From assembly GCA_019358875.1 (NCBI GenBank), contig JAHHIF010000008.1, positions 124,001 to 188,000 of the forward strand: a stretch of 64,000 nucleotides of DNA, read 5' to 3'. Shown here piece after piece: positions 8,809-17,560 of the stretch. A model generated the notes under the pieces. It searched no databases. It saw only the letters and a list, made by a program, of their open reading frames with translations, and was not told the DNA's origin. Every line of letters starts with the position of its first letter. The stretch's first letter is position 1. The position numbers and the translations under genes were made by a program. The stretch is from Symplocastrum torsivum CPER-KK1. GTDB lineage: Bacteria; Cyanobacteriota; Cyanobacteriia; Cyanobacteriales; Coleofasciculaceae.

Positions 8809-10326
8809 TCAATTCTTGCCGAGGTCTTCCAATAATTCCAATGTCTGCTGTGGCGTGACTAAAGTATTAGCGCAGAGGATGCCAGAAGCCGCCACAGCCG
8901 GAACTCCAATTCCTGGCATAGTGCTGTCACCAACACGGTATAAACCAGAAATCGGTGTTTGAGAACCAGGAAACATCCCTTTACCAGCCGCTATAGCAGG
9001 GCCATAGGTTCCTTGATAGCGGCGCAGATAATGGGAATGAGTTAAGGGAGTGCCAATGAGTTCGAGGACAATGCGATCGCGTATGTCTGGAATCACCCGT
9101 TCTAGAGCCTTGAATAAAGGTTGCGATCGCGTTTTTTTCTTCTCCTCATACCCCTCATCCCGATGCCAACCTTCGTAGGGTTCCAAGGTGTAAGCATGAA
9201 CAACATGATGCCCCTCTGGTGCGAGACTCGCATCCCATACAGAAGGAATGGAAATCATACAGGTATTACCAGGTTGTGTAATATCCTTATTCGCATCGTG
9301 AACCACCACATGATGCCCTGTTAGATTCTCTAACCCCTCTGCCCGGATACCCAGGTGTAAGTGCATAAAGCTTTCAACGGCTGGTGTTTTTAGAGAAGAT
9401 TCTCGATAAGACGGGGGTAAGTCTTCTTTGAGTAGCAACGTGTTATAGGTATCCCAAATCGTTGCATTAGAGATAACTACAGGCGCTTTGATAATTTCAC
9501 CTTGCCGCAACCGGACACCAACAGCTTTACCCGCTTCCACCAGAATTTGCTCGACATGAGCATTCAACCGTAATTCACCACCCCAGCGCTTCAATCCACG
9601 CACCAAAGCATCAACAATTGCACCACTTCCCCCCACTGGATACTCAACACCAGCACGAGTACGTTCGCCCAACATGAACGCTACCTCTGGGGCGATTGTG
9701 CCATGCGCTTTCAGTCCAGAAAGGAGAAAGCATTCTAAATCAATCAATCGCCGTACCCATGAGTCATGCACCTCTTTGTCCATGACATCACCAACAGAAC
9801 CCTGGATGACACCCAGTTGCGGCAACATTTTTAACAGCGAGGGAAAATAGCGTCCTAGTAAGACAGAAATAAGCTGCCAATCTGCTCTCAGGGCAATCGT
9901 CGGAACATCCCGTAAGGCTTCATAGAGCGGCAACAGGCGTTTTTCAAATCGTTCCAGTTCCCTCGCTCCAGTAGGAGTAATTTCTGCGACAGCTTCCCGG
10001 TAGCGTTCGGCGTTGCTGTAAACCGGAAACGTACCTTCTGGAAAATGGTAATGTCCCATGGGGTCATAGGGAACAACTTCGATCGATTCTCCCAGAACGT
10101 CTAGCACTTGTCGTAAAGGGTTGAGGCTGGGGCGTTGCTTACCCAAACCACAGTAGAACGAAGGGCCAGAATCAAACTCAAAGCCTCGTCTGTGAAAACT
10201 ATGAGCGGCACCACCTGCGATCGCATGACTCTCACACACCAGCACAGCTTTCCCATAACGAGCGAGCAAGGCACCTGCCGTTAACCCGCCAATGCCGCTA
10301 CCAATAACAATCACATCAAGGCTCAT
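8809..10326 (-). CDS. FAD-dependent oxidoreductase of the carotenoid isomerase/desaturase (CrtISO/CrtI-like) family
   Basis: A 505-residue flavoprotein. The N-terminal Rossmann motif VIVIGSGIGGLTAGALLARYG binds the FAD ADP moiety, followed by GGAAHSFHRRGFEFDSGPSF, where the GG and DSG patterns are typical of phytoene desaturase, CrtISO and retinol saturase relatives. Near the C-terminus GLYRVGDSTMPGIGVPAVAASG closes the FAD site. The length matches the family (about 500). It differs from the standard cyanobacterial prolycopene isomerase CrtH in its N-terminal signature, so I leave the symbol blank. Likely substrates are carotenoids or other isoprenoids at the membrane. It lies between two pentapeptide-repeat genes. 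Confidence 0.8.
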   Translation of the reverse strand: MSLDVIVIGSGIGGLTAGALLARYGKAVLVCESHAIAGGAAHSFHRRGFEFDSGPSFYCGLGKQRPSLNPLRQVLDVLGESIEVVPYDPMGHYHFPEGTFPVYSNAERYREAVAEITPTGARELERFEKRLLPLYEALRDVPTIALRADWQLISVLLGRYFPSLLKMLPQLGVIQGSVGDVMDKEVHDSWVRRLIDLECFLLSGLKAHGTIAPEVAFMLGERTRAGVEYPVGGSGAIVDALVRGLKRWGGELRLNAHVEQILVEAGKAVGVRLRQGEIIKAPVVISNATIWDTYNTLLLKEDLPPSYRESSLKTPAVESFMHLHLGIRAEGLENLTGHHVVVHDANKDITQPGNTCMISIPSVWDASLAPEGHHVVHAYTLEPYEGWHRDEGYEEKKKTRSQPLFKALERVIPDIRDRIVLELIGTPLTHSHYLRRYQGTYGPAIAAGKGMFPGSQTPISGLYRVGDSTMPGIGVPAVAASGILCANTLVTPQQTLELLEDLGKN

Positions 10327-10331
10327 ATTAA

Positions 10332-10370
10332 GTGTTGTTGGTTGTTTGTTGTTAGTTGTTTGTTGTTATA
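10332..10370. repeat. Low-complexity TTGTTG/TTGTTTGTTG repeat
   Basis: A short run of TTGTTG and TTGTTTG units directly upstream of the flavoprotein gene start. Such short tandem runs are common in cyanobacterial intergenic DNA and have no known function. Confidence 0.6.
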
Positions 10371-10439
10371 GCGGTTGTCTGTTGGATGAGGTACAGCTAA
10401 AAGCAGTGAAACTGCGCTACTAGTCAGGAAAACAAAAAA

Positions 10440-10465
10440 GCTGATAGCTGATAGCTGATAGCTGA
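10440..10465. repeat. Heptanucleotide tandem repeat (GCTGATA)n
   Basis: Three full copies of GCTGATA followed by a partial, diverged copy. It is a short tandemly repeated repetitive sequence of the type described from filamentous cyanobacteria. It lies just downstream of the pentapeptide gene that ends at 10474. Confidence 0.75.
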
Positions 10466-10473
10466 CTGCTATA

Positions 10474-11193
10474 TCACTCAGGCTTACCAGTTGGCGGAGT
10501 TGTCTGGTAGGTTCCTGCACCTTCTGTTCTAGTAGGTCGCCCAATGTCAGTGGGTGGTTGATACTCACTACCTCCCCTAGTCCCTCCCCGACGAGAAGGA
10601 CTACCAACAGGATTGGGCGAACTTTCTCCCGTAGTTGGTTCTGAGTCAGAGCCAAGTGTAGGGTTTATCGGCAAAAGCGGCAACGATAGCCCCAAAGCAC
10701 CGACTAAGTTAGCACCAAGTACCTTTGCACCTGTTAATTCTGCCGTACTTAAGTCAACTCCGGCAAGATTTGCTGCACTAAGGTCAGCACCGCTTAGCTT
10801 AGTACCGTCCAGATTAACGTTGACTAGATTGGTATATTTCAAATCAGCCTCACTCAAGTTGGTATTGCTGAGATTGGCTCCAACCAGATTGGCACCTGTG
10901 AGATTAGCGCGGCTCAAGTTCGTACTGCGGAAATTCACGCCAGCGAGGTTGCTACTCGATAGATTTGCCCCACTGAGATTGGCATTTTCTAAGTTAGCGC
11001 CAACTAAATTCGCTCCGAGCAAATCAGCACCCACTAGGTTAGCGTTCTTGAGGTCGGTACCACTCAAGTCACATCTTCGACAAGTATTTGTTGTTTGTAA
11101 TTGTCTAACGTGGTCAGGGTTTGCCGCCAACGCTGGTGCAGTCAAGCAAACTGATAGGAACAAAGTAGCGAGTGAATAAGGTTTGAGTTTCAT
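10474..11193 (-). CDS. Secreted/periplasmic pentapeptide-repeat protein with Pro-rich tail
   Basis: From the ATG at 11193 the 239-residue product begins MKLKPYSLATLFLSVCLTAP, a clear signal peptide with likely cleavage after ALA. A short segment with CRRC follows (two cysteines three apart, a possible disulfide or metal site), then about 25 pentapeptide units of A(N/D)L type. The tail of about 75 residues is rich in Pro, Gly, Ser and Thr and probably disordered. The frame extends upstream to 11322, but those codons would put the signal peptide internally, so I reject them. The combination is common in cyanobacteria and its role is unknown. Confidence 0.82.
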   Translation of the reverse strand: MKLKPYSLATLFLSVCLTAPALAANPDHVRQLQTTNTCRRCDLSGTDLKNANLVGADLLGANLVGANLENANLSGANLSSSNLAGVNFRSTNLSRANLTGANLVGANLSNTNLSEADLKYTNLVNVNLDGTKLSGADLSAANLAGVDLSTAELTGAKVLGANLVGALGLSLPLLPINPTLGSDSEPTTGESSPNPVGSPSRRGGTRGGSEYQPPTDIGRPTRTEGAGTYQTTPPTGKPE

Positions 11194-11559
11194 CTTTTTT
11201 ACAGAGAACAATGCCTGTGATGCAGGCTGTTTCGGTTTTGGCGTAGATGTGTCCCTGAGCGAAATTAAGAACTTAAGTGATCGCTTCCAGTCGTACACAA
11301 GCGCGATCGCAACTTGCAACATTTAGGAGAAAGTCAGACTAAAAGCATCAGCCATAAACGACAAAACCCTTGCCTTGGCTTTACTTCAGAGCCAAGGCAT
11401 CTGACTTTTAACTCCAAAGCTATCAAGTATACCAATCGGATGAGTAGTTGCTCGGCCTTCAGAAATGCGTCCCATGACATAAGCAGGTAGACAGAAGTAG
11501 TCATTCCTAAATTTTGCTTTCTTTTAGAAAGGATCGCATAGGATTTGGGGGAAGTTGAG
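11194..11559. other. 366-bp divergent intergenic region with a nested inverted repeat
   Basis: The region separates the leftward pentapeptide gene from the rightward small membrane protein gene. It holds the nested hairpin listed at 11330-11408 and a HIP1 site near 11305. An A/T-rich stretch just before 11560 includes AGAAAGGATC, a plausible ribosome binding site that is rather far from the ATG. I see no other gene. Confidence 0.5.
11330..11408. promoter_or_regulatory. Nested inverted repeat, possible structured RNA or terminator
   Basis: Inner stem: TGCCTTGGC (11371-11379) pairs perfectly with GCCAAGGCA (11391-11399). Outer stem: AAAGTCAGA (11330-11338) pairs perfectly with TCTGACTTT (11400-11408), directly abutting the inner stem on its right side and leaving a 32-nt bulge on the left. 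A T-run (CTTTT) closes the right edge. It lies between divergent genes, so it does not obviously terminate either of them. Confidence 0.5.
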
Positions 11560-11739
11560 ATGGCAAAAGAGGTACCAGACCAAGTAGCTTATGCTGCTGG
11601 AGGTTTTTTCAGTTTTGCGATTACTTGCATTTTGATGGCTTTTCTAATAGGGGTTGGCATGGGTATCGGCGCTCGGCAGTTTTATTCGACAATATACAGC
11701 CCAGATGCGGTTTTGCCACAAGCTAACGAAAATGAATAA
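11560..11739 (+). CDS. Small single-span membrane protein, unknown function
   Basis: A 59-residue product from the ATG at 11560. The N-terminus is short and polar (MAKEVPDQVAYAAGG). A hydrophobic helix rich in Gly, Ile and Met follows (about residues 15-38), and then a polar tail ends in QANENE. The tail and the Gly-rich helix look deliberate rather than random, and no other frame competes here. I do not recognise the family. A TTG five codons upstream is an alternative start. A GC-rich hairpin follows before the convergent ribBA gene. Candidates of this size in cyanobacteria are often accessory subunits of membrane complexes, but nothing here says which. Confidence 0.55.
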   Translation: MAKEVPDQVAYAAGGFFSFAITCILMAFLIGVGMGIGARQFYSTIYSPDAVLPQANENE

Positions 11740-11779
11740 TAAGTTGATCTAACAGTCAGAAAAGGGCAAAGTTGAAGAA

Positions 11780-11809
11780 GGCAGAGGGTTCGTTGCCATT
11801 CCCTCTGCC
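11780..11809. terminator. Hairpin between convergent genes
   Basis: GGCAGAGGG (11780-11788) and CCCTCTGCC (11801-11809) form a perfect 9-bp stem with a 12-nt loop. It lies between the end of the small membrane protein gene and the end of ribBA, which converge. Neither side has a strong T-run, so it is a weak terminator or part of a dispersed repeat. Confidence 0.45.
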
Positions 11810-11892
11810 TCCTGCCTTATGCCCTATGCCTTTTGCCTTTCTGGCTCAAAGAAAATCCTTTTCTCCTTGCCTTGCGATTTACCTGTAGTCGC

Positions 11893-13563
11893 TTAATTGG
11901 CAAAACTATAGATTTTTTGAGTTGTTAAATTGTTGCAGATCGAGGAAGGTCGCTCAGTTAAGGGGAAGGTTTGCCGATCTAGCTGTACTTGCAAGCTAAT
12001 GAGTGGGTCAGTACCGGAGGACACAAGAAATTCCATGCGTCCTAGTTGCTGCCATTCACTCAAATTATCCAAAATTTGAGCGATCGCTTGCACGTAGGGA
12101 TGGCGTTCTGATTTGAACCAATCTGGTGCAGCTAGATGGGCTTGGTCAAAGCCTAAGTGAACAATTAAGGACGGTTTGCTAAATAAAGCGATCGCAACAG
12201 GTCTTGCTTCCTCTTGCAATAACAGGTGTTGGCTATGGACTAAATGCCTTAATTTCTCCAAACGCTCGTAACGTTCGGTTATAGGTTGCGGTGCATCTTG
12301 CCACTGAATTGCGACGGTAACTAAATACGTCTGCAACAGCATATGACCCAATTTTTGAGCCTTAGTTGCTAAATAAGTTGTGTTGTAGTCGTTTGCTTCA
12401 ATCAACAGTGGCACGCGATCAATAACTTCAATCCCATAGCCTTTCAAACCAGCTATTTTTCGGGGATTATTTGTAATTAAGCGAATTTTTTTGACACCTA
12501 GGTCATTGAGCATTTGTGCTCCCATGCCATAGTCCCGCAGATCAGCTGGAAATCCCAAGCGTTCATTGGCTTCAACGGTATCTAGCCCCATATCCTGTAG
12601 CGAATATGCCTTTAACTTGTTGACTAGACCAATTCCTCGCCCTTCTTGTCGCAGATAGACAACGACACCTTGTCCAGCACTTTCAATCATTTTCAGCGCT
12701 GCTTGCAACTGCATTCGGCAATCACAGCGCAGCGAACCCAAAGCATCACCCGTTAAGCATTCAGAGTGCATCCGCACCATGACGGCAGTGTCTTCAAACT
12801 CAGCCGGGTTTCCCTTGACAATTGCGACATGTTCTGAGCTATCTAAGCTATTGCGATAAGCGTAAATCTGGAAACTACCAAAGTTACTAGGTAATTCGGC
12901 GATCGTCTCCCGATAGACAAAGCGATCGTACTTGAGGCGGTAACTAATTAAGTCAGCAATGCTGATAATTTTTAGTTGATGCTCTCTAGCGTACTGAATC
13001 AACTGGGGTAAACGCGCCATTGAGCCATCTGGATTTTGGATTTCACAGATGACACCTGCGGGATAGAGTCCGGCTAGCCTGGGGAGATCAACTGCGGCTT
13101 CTGTATGACCTGCCCGTTTTAAAACACCTCCCTCTCGTGCCCGGATCGGGAAAATGTGACCAGGACGGCGCAAATCATCCGGTTTTGTTTCTGGATTGAT
13201 AGTCACCTGGATTGTTCGTGCCCTGTCTTCTGCGGAGATGCCAGTTGTAACACCCAAGTGTGGAGACGCATCAATACTTACCGTAAAGGCAGTCTGGTTA
13301 CTATCGGTGTTTTTGGTAACCATTAAGGGGAGATCCAGGGCATCAAGGCGATCGCCCATCATGGCTAAACAAATCAGCCCCCGTGCTTCGACCGCCATAA
13401 AATTAATCATGTCGGGCGTTGCAAACTGCGCGGCGCAGATTAAGTCCCCTTCATTTTCACGGGATTCGTCATCAACCACCACCAAAGCACGACCTGCTTT
13501 CAGGTCTGCCAAAGCCGCATCAATCGAGTCAAATTCAAACGAAACAGTTTGAGACGCTTCCAC
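11893..13563 (-). CDS. ribBA: Bifunctional 3,4-dihydroxy-2-butanone 4-phosphate synthase / GTP cyclohydrolase II
   Basis: A 556-residue two-domain riboflavin biosynthesis enzyme. The N-terminal half (about 1-205) makes dihydroxybutanone phosphate from ribulose 5-phosphate; it shows DDESRENEGDLICAAQ and GHTEAAVDLPRLAG. The second half (about 215-410) opens the GTP ring; HSECLTGDALGSLRCDCR carries the three zinc cysteines, and RQEGRGIGL follows. A C-terminal extension of about 145 residues (from about 410) lies beyond the usual GTP cyclohydrolase II end, as is common in cyanobacterial RibBA. The likely start is the GTG at 13563. The gene is monocistronic and divergent from argC. Confidence 0.96.
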   Translation of the reverse strand: MEASQTVSFEFDSIDAALADLKAGRALVVVDDESRENEGDLICAAQFATPDMINFMAVEARGLICLAMMGDRLDALDLPLMVTKNTDSNQTAFTVSIDASPHLGVTTGISAEDRARTIQVTINPETKPDDLRRPGHIFPIRAREGGVLKRAGHTEAAVDLPRLAGLYPAGVICEIQNPDGSMARLPQLIQYAREHQLKIISIADLISYRLKYDRFVYRETIAELPSNFGSFQIYAYRNSLDSSEHVAIVKGNPAEFEDTAVMVRMHSECLTGDALGSLRCDCRMQLQAALKMIESAGQGVVVYLRQEGRGIGLVNKLKAYSLQDMGLDTVEANERLGFPADLRDYGMGAQMLNDLGVKKIRLITNNPRKIAGLKGYGIEVIDRVPLLIEANDYNTTYLATKAQKLGHMLLQTYLVTVAIQWQDAPQPITERYERLEKLRHLVHSQHLLLQEEARPVAIALFSKPSLIVHLGFDQAHLAAPDWFKSERHPYVQAIAQILDNLSEWQQLGRMEFLVSSGTDPLISLQVQLDRQTFPLTERPSSICNNLTTQKIYSFAN

Positions 13564-13773
13564 TGCAAGTGTACGAGTTGAGCAACCCGTAAAGATTTCT
13601 AAAGTTTGGTTCTAATTTGATTGTATCCCGTTTGTTTAAGCAAAGGCATTGAGGATGTTGCTCTTGAAAATTCTCGAAAAATTCCTCAAATTTATACCAC
13701 CAAAGTTCACTTTTGATACTAGAATGCAGCAAATGTTAAACCCTATTCAATCTCAGCTTCTTAGGAAAAAAAT

Positions 13774-14835
13774 ATGATGGGTGATTTAAAACGCCTACCC
13801 GTAGGAATCATTGGCGCTTCAGGTTATGGTGGCGTACAACTTGTGCGACTGTTGATGGATCACCCTGGAGTGGAAGTGGTTTATTTGGGAGGAGATAGTA
13901 GTGCTGGCAAGCCATTTGCTGAACTCTACCCCCACTTAGCCCATCGCGTTGATCTGATAATTGAGCCGATTGATCTCGATGAAATTGCTAGCCGTTGTCA
14001 AGCGGTATTTATCTCATTGCCAAATGGTTTAGCCTACCAGATGGCACCAACCCTAATCTCAAAGGGATGCAAGGTTCTCGATCTCTCCGCCGACTATCGG
14101 TTCAGTAACCTGGAGACTTATAAAAGCTGGTATGGTGGAGAGCGACAAGACCAGGAAATTGCAGCAACGGCAGTTTATGGATTACCGGAACTATACCGCG
14201 ATCGCATTACTGACGCTCAGTTAGTGGGTTGCCCTGGTTGCTATGTCACGACGAGTCTACTGGCGCTCGCACCACTTCTCAAGCAAGGCTTAATCATCCC
14301 AGAAACAGCAATTATTGACGGAAAATCTGGGACATCAGGTGGAGGACGAGCCGCAAAAACCAATCTTTTACTCTCAGAAGCCGACAACTCCCTAGCGGCA
14401 TACGGCGTTGCTCATCACCGCCATACCCCAGAAATTGAGCAAATTTGCAGTGATTTAGCAGGGCATGATGTCACGGTACAGTTTACGCCTCACCTAATTC
14501 CAATGGTGCGAGGCTTACATGCTACCGTTTATGCAACTATGCGCGATCCAGGACTAGTTAGAGAAGATTTACTAACAATTTATACAGCATTCTACCGAGC
14601 CTGTCCGTTCATTAAGGTGCTACCGGGTGGTATCTATCCCCAAACGAAGTGGGCTTGTGGTACCAACCTGTGTTATATCGGCGTTGAAGTCGATCGCCGG
14701 ACTGATCGAGTAATTGTTATGTCAGTCACTGACAACTTGATAAAAGGTCAAGCAGGACAAGCCATACAGTGTCTGAATGTGATGATGGGTTGGGAAGAAG
14801 CTATGGGATTACCGCAGTTGAGTTTTTATCCCTAG
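13774..14835 (+). CDS. argC: N-acetyl-gamma-glutamyl-phosphate reductase
   Basis: A 353-residue NADP-dependent reductase, third step of arginine biosynthesis, making N-acetylglutamate semialdehyde from the acyl phosphate. The Rossmann start is [32 protein letters not shown] holds the catalytic cysteine that forms the thioester, and HRHTPEIEQ supplies the catalytic histidine region. The length is the family norm. Two adjacent ATGs (13774, 13777) are possible starts. It faces away from ribBA across about 210 bp, and no other arg gene is nearby, as is usual in cyanobacteria. Confidence 0.97.
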   Translation: MMGDLKRLPVGIIGASGYGGVQLVRLLMDHPGVEVVYLGGDSSAGKPFAELYPHLAHRVDLIIEPIDLDEIASRCQAVFISLPNGLAYQMAPTLISKGCKVLDLSADYRFSNLETYKSWYGGERQDQEIAATAVYGLPELYRDRITDAQLVGCPGCYVTTSLLALAPLLKQGLIIPETAIIDGKSGTSGGGRAAKTNLLLSEADNSLAAYGVAHHRHTPEIEQICSDLAGHDVTVQFTPHLIPMVRGLHATVYATMRDPGLVREDLLTIYTAFYRACPFIKVLPGGIYPQTKWACGTNLCYIGVEVDRRTDRVIVMSVTDNLIKGQAGQAIQCLNVMMGWEEAMGLPQLSFYP

Positions 14836-14964
14836 ATATTCACAGCGAAATCCCACCAGTTCTGAAAGCAGGGGAAGCAGAGGGAGAGTTTTTGCTGGTG
14901 GGTTATTTCTACCAATCCTGTCTGGTAACCAACGCAATCCTTACCAACCAATAACTAATAAGTA

Positions 14965-14995
14965 ACAACAAAAAACCCTCAGCGTGAACTGAGGG
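14965..14995 (-). terminator. Rho-independent terminator for the 15.1-15.6 kb gene pair
   Basis: CCCTCAG (14976-14982) and CTGAGGG (14989-14995) form a perfect 7-bp stem with a 6-nt loop. On the minus strand the stem is followed by GTTTTTTGTTGTT, so it terminates leftward transcription coming from the genes ending at 15072. Confidence 0.75.
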
Positions 14996-15071
14996 CAGTC
15001 ATCAGGGTGCATCTACTGTTTCTTAATCCGGCATCACTCCTGCGGTGTCCGGAAAAATTAAAATCCTAATA

Positions 15072-15296
15072 TCAAATTTCTTCTGGCACTGAGCGATCAC
15101 TTATCTTACTGTTATCCTCCGGCTCTGGCATTGGATCAAAAACAATCGTGTAGGGGACTGAGGGGACAAGCCTGCCAACCACTTGCACAAGCGACTCCGC
15201 ATCACTGCGACGACGACAGCGTGCGACAACAAGTCGTTGCAAATTAGGTAAGGGGCGGATAACACACCACGGATGCAGTTTTTCAAAATAAGTCAT
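15072..15296 (-). CDS. Small conserved-looking protein, unknown function (overlaps upstream gene by 4 bp)
   Basis: A 74-residue product with a start codon that overlaps the stop of the upstream gene in an ATGA arrangement, a sign of translational coupling. The sequence has a basic patch (VVARCRRRSD) in the first half and an acidic C-terminus (MPEPEDNSKISD); the pattern LPNLQRLVVARC looks like a folded core. I do not recognise the family. A good leftward terminator follows 76 bp beyond its stop, which supports real transcription of the pair. Confidence 0.6.
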   Translation of the reverse strand: MTYFEKLHPWCVIRPLPNLQRLVVARCRRRSDAESLVQVVGRLVPSVPYTIVFDPMPEPEDNSKISDRSVPEEI

Positions 15297-15625
15297 GAAA
15301 CTCTCCCTGTAGATTGCTGAATTAAAGCGCGTTGAATGACAGTTTCAAGGCTATGGCGTTCAGTCTTGCCGTTCTCCTTAGAGCAATCACTATCCTCGTT
15401 TTGTGGGTGAAGTACCCAACTGCTGATTGGAGCAGGTTGATAGGTCAGCATATAAAAATTGTCATCAGTAACGTAGATGCTCCAAGAGGCTTGCTTCGGG
15501 CGCTTGCGAAGATGGTAGCCACGTTTCTTCAGTGCTGTACGAATGGCAGCAACCTCTTGGGCGACACGCAGAGCTTCGGTCGCTTTTGATTTCCTCATAC
15601 CTGGTTTAATTGAGACTGTCGCCAC
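15293..15625 (-). CDS. Small protein of unknown function, first gene of a coupled pair
   Basis: A 110-residue product. The first half is basic and helical (SKATEALRVAQEVAAIRTAL then KKRGYHLRKRPKQ). A short strand-rich segment follows with SWSIYVTDDNFYMLTY, and the tail is polar. The architecture suggests a small DNA- or RNA-associated protein, but this is only an impression from charge and pattern. It is coupled by a 4-bp overlap to the 74-residue gene and lies 91 bp beyond the end of the 375-residue HTH-like gene, also leftward, so the three may share a transcript. Confidence 0.6.
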   Translation of the reverse strand: MATVSIKPGMRKSKATEALRVAQEVAAIRTALKKRGYHLRKRPKQASWSIYVTDDNFYMLTYQPAPISSWVLHPQNEDSDCSKENGKTERHSLETVIQRALIQQSTGRVS

Positions 15626-15716
15626 ATTAGTAGAAGATAGCTAGCTAAAAAAGTGACAGGTGAATTTGACATCATGACGTTTATGTGATAGCTAAAATTA
15701 TGCCTCCTCGGCTTCT

Positions 15717-16844
15717 TCACTGACCCAAATTGGCACTACATAGTAAATTTCGTAAGTTAAAAGGAATCTCCTCAAAATGTTCTAGGAGAAAGTCCATAAG
15801 AGCGAGATGACGCAAATCAGTGCGAGTCGGACGGCGATGGTTGCTACCTTTCATAAACCAGCGTCGAACTGTCGAAATTGAGCGATCGCAAATTGAGGCA
15901 AGATGCTCGTAACTCACAAACCATTTGGAATAAAATCTCCTGGGTGCCATTCCCAATTGGCATTGGCTATAGAGTTCAATCAGATTTTGCTCTCGCTGAG
16001 TCAGCATCCTAGGATTGTTTCTATCCCGTCGTCCAGGGTTATAGGTTCCGGGGGGTAGACGTAGATGTAGGGATTTGGGGATTTGGGGATGGGCTAATGA
16101 GCGTAAAAGCGTTGTAGAACTCTCAGATTTAGGGGGATGTTGTTCAGGAAAGAGAGGTAAGACGAGTTGCTTGCCTTCGAGACTAGGTAAAGAATTCTCT
16201 CCTTTGGCAAAGTCAGTGTCGCTACTTGCGATCGCTTCTATATCGTCTTCCCAAGCTGTATCAGTAATAGTCCAAGTTGCACTAGGGGAATCTTTATCCA
16301 ACCGGATGAGATAGCATATTCCCCAATCACACCGATGTTGGGCGTATGTGTAATAGCGTCCAATTACAATTCCCCAATCTGTATTCTCACTCAGAGCTTG
16401 CCACCTAACGCGATCGCCTTCTTTGTAGCTCGGCGTAACGCCATTCGGAAAGTTCACTGGTAGCTCAATTGTTGGTAAAGGAAGTTCTAAATGGCTTGGG
16501 TCACACAGCACATCCGAGTCACCGTGGCGGATAGCATTTAAATAACTGGCAATCTGCTTACCTTTCAGGCTACTCATTAACCGTTGGATTAGAGTTGCAG
16601 CTAAGCAATCGAGTTCATGCTCATTCAGATTCATCAACGCTGCATCAAAATCTTCATCAACGTAGCTGCTCAAATGTGACAGCAACTGATTGATGCAAAA
16701 TGTCTCTAAAACTTGCTGTTCGGTTTGAGAGCGATAGCCTTTACAGGTCGCTGAGGCTAACGGTTCCTCCCCTTGCTGCATCGCTAACCTTACCTCCTCT
16801 GATGCAGTTTTGTTAACACTCTTTCCGCTTACGGGTTTCACCAT
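15717..16844 (-). CDS. Protein of unknown function with predicted C-terminal helix-turn-helix
   Basis: A 375-residue product from the ATG at 16844, which has GGAG about 9 bases upstream; the frame runs open 21 codons further back, but that part has no better start. The N-terminal third is helical. The middle (about 140-210) is strand-rich, with VRWQALSENTDWGIVIGRYY and a Cys/Trp-rich DWGICYLIRL segment that resembles a small beta-barrel. The C-terminus has SYEHLASICDRSISTVRRWF, a clear helix-turn-helix pattern, followed by basic residues. I do not recognise the family. It may be a regulator or recombination-associated DNA-binding protein. Confidence 0.6.
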   Translation of the reverse strand: MVKPVSGKSVNKTASEEVRLAMQQGEEPLASATCKGYRSQTEQQVLETFCINQLLSHLSSYVDEDFDAALMNLNEHELDCLAATLIQRLMSSLKGKQIASYLNAIRHGDSDVLCDPSHLELPLPTIELPVNFPNGVTPSYKEGDRVRWQALSENTDWGIVIGRYYTYAQHRCDWGICYLIRLDKDSPSATWTITDTAWEDDIEAIASSDTDFAKGENSLPSLEGKQLVLPLFPEQHPPKSESSTTLLRSLAHPQIPKSLHLRLPPGTYNPGRRDRNNPRMLTQREQNLIELYSQCQLGMAPRRFYSKWFVSYEHLASICDRSISTVRRWFMKGSNHRRPTRTDLRHLALMDFLLEHFEEIPFNLRNLLCSANLGQ

Positions 16845-16918
16845 GGTTAGAGTCTCCTGATACTGGGGAGTCAGGATAATGCATTCAGACCTTAAGATTT
16901 GCTTCAAAAATAACTACT

Positions 16919-16957
16919 AACCCCCTTTCCCTCGCTTTTTAAGGGGAAATGGGGGTT
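16919..16957 (-). terminator. Hairpin downstream of the FKBP gene
   Basis: AACCCCCTTTCCC and GGGGAAATGGGGGTT form a long stem with one mismatch. On the minus strand it is followed by AGTAGTTATTTTT. It sits 45 bp beyond the stop of the FKBP isomerase gene and probably terminates it. Confidence 0.6.
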
Positions 16958-17001
16958 AAGTTTATCTTCGGTTTATTTACGCTCTGTATTTAACAAAACT
17001 T

Positions 17002-17430
17002 TCAAGCAATTTCGACCAACTGAATATCAAACGTCAAGTCTTCTCCAGCCAGAGGATGATTAGCATCTAACGTCACTTTGGACTCCGTTACCTCTGTAAC
17101 AAACACTGGGATAGTTTGCCCATTCTCTTGCTGAACTTGTAATTGCTGACCAACTTCGGGTTCCAATTCTGGTGGGATCTGCTGTCTGCTAATCTCCAGA
17201 ACCATTTCATCACGATGCGGGCCATACGCTTGATCCATCGGAATCTTTTGGGTTTTTGATTCCCCAGGACTCATTCCTAGTACCGCTTCGTCAAAGCCAG
17301 GAATGACTTGTCCTCCACTGAGAGTAAATTCTAAAGGCTCACGGTTAACCGAGGAGTCAAATACTGTGCCATCGTCTAATTTGCCTGTGTAGTGAATTTT
17401 TACGATATCACCAGGTTTTGCTTGTACCAT
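17002..17430 (-). CDS. FKBP-type peptidyl-prolyl cis-trans isomerase, SlyD-like
   Basis: A 142-residue isomerase that speeds proline isomerisation during protein folding. The FKBP start (GDIVKIHYTGKLDDGTVFDS) and the core motif GGQVIPGFDEAVLGM, which lines the active site, are present. The segment after about residue 65 is the IF (insert-in-flap) chaperone domain typical of SlyD-type proteins. DANHPLAGEDLTFDIQLVEI returns to the FKBP fold. The His-rich metal-binding tail of E. coli SlyD is missing. It is cytosolic, as no signal peptide is present. A hairpin terminator follows. Confidence 0.93.
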   Translation of the reverse strand: MVQAKPGDIVKIHYTGKLDDGTVFDSSVNREPLEFTLSGGQVIPGFDEAVLGMSPGESKTQKIPMDQAYGPHRDEMVLEISRQQIPPELEPEVGQQLQVQQENGQTIPVFVTEVTESKVTLDANHPLAGEDLTFDIQLVEIA

Positions 17431-17560
17431 GCTTATTTCCCTTAAATTTTGTCAACACCTACTAGGTTACCAACTGCCTCCGAAATGGTTACTTCCAATC
17501 TGAAAATAGGTGTTAGGTGGTAGGGAACCCCATTCCCCATTCCCGACTTTCAAGATAGGT

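Noticed and set aside
10613-11179. Rightward 188-codon frame opposite the pentapeptide gene
   Set aside because: It is the antisense of a pentapeptide repeat array, which creates long false frames; composition is repetitive and mirrors the real gene.
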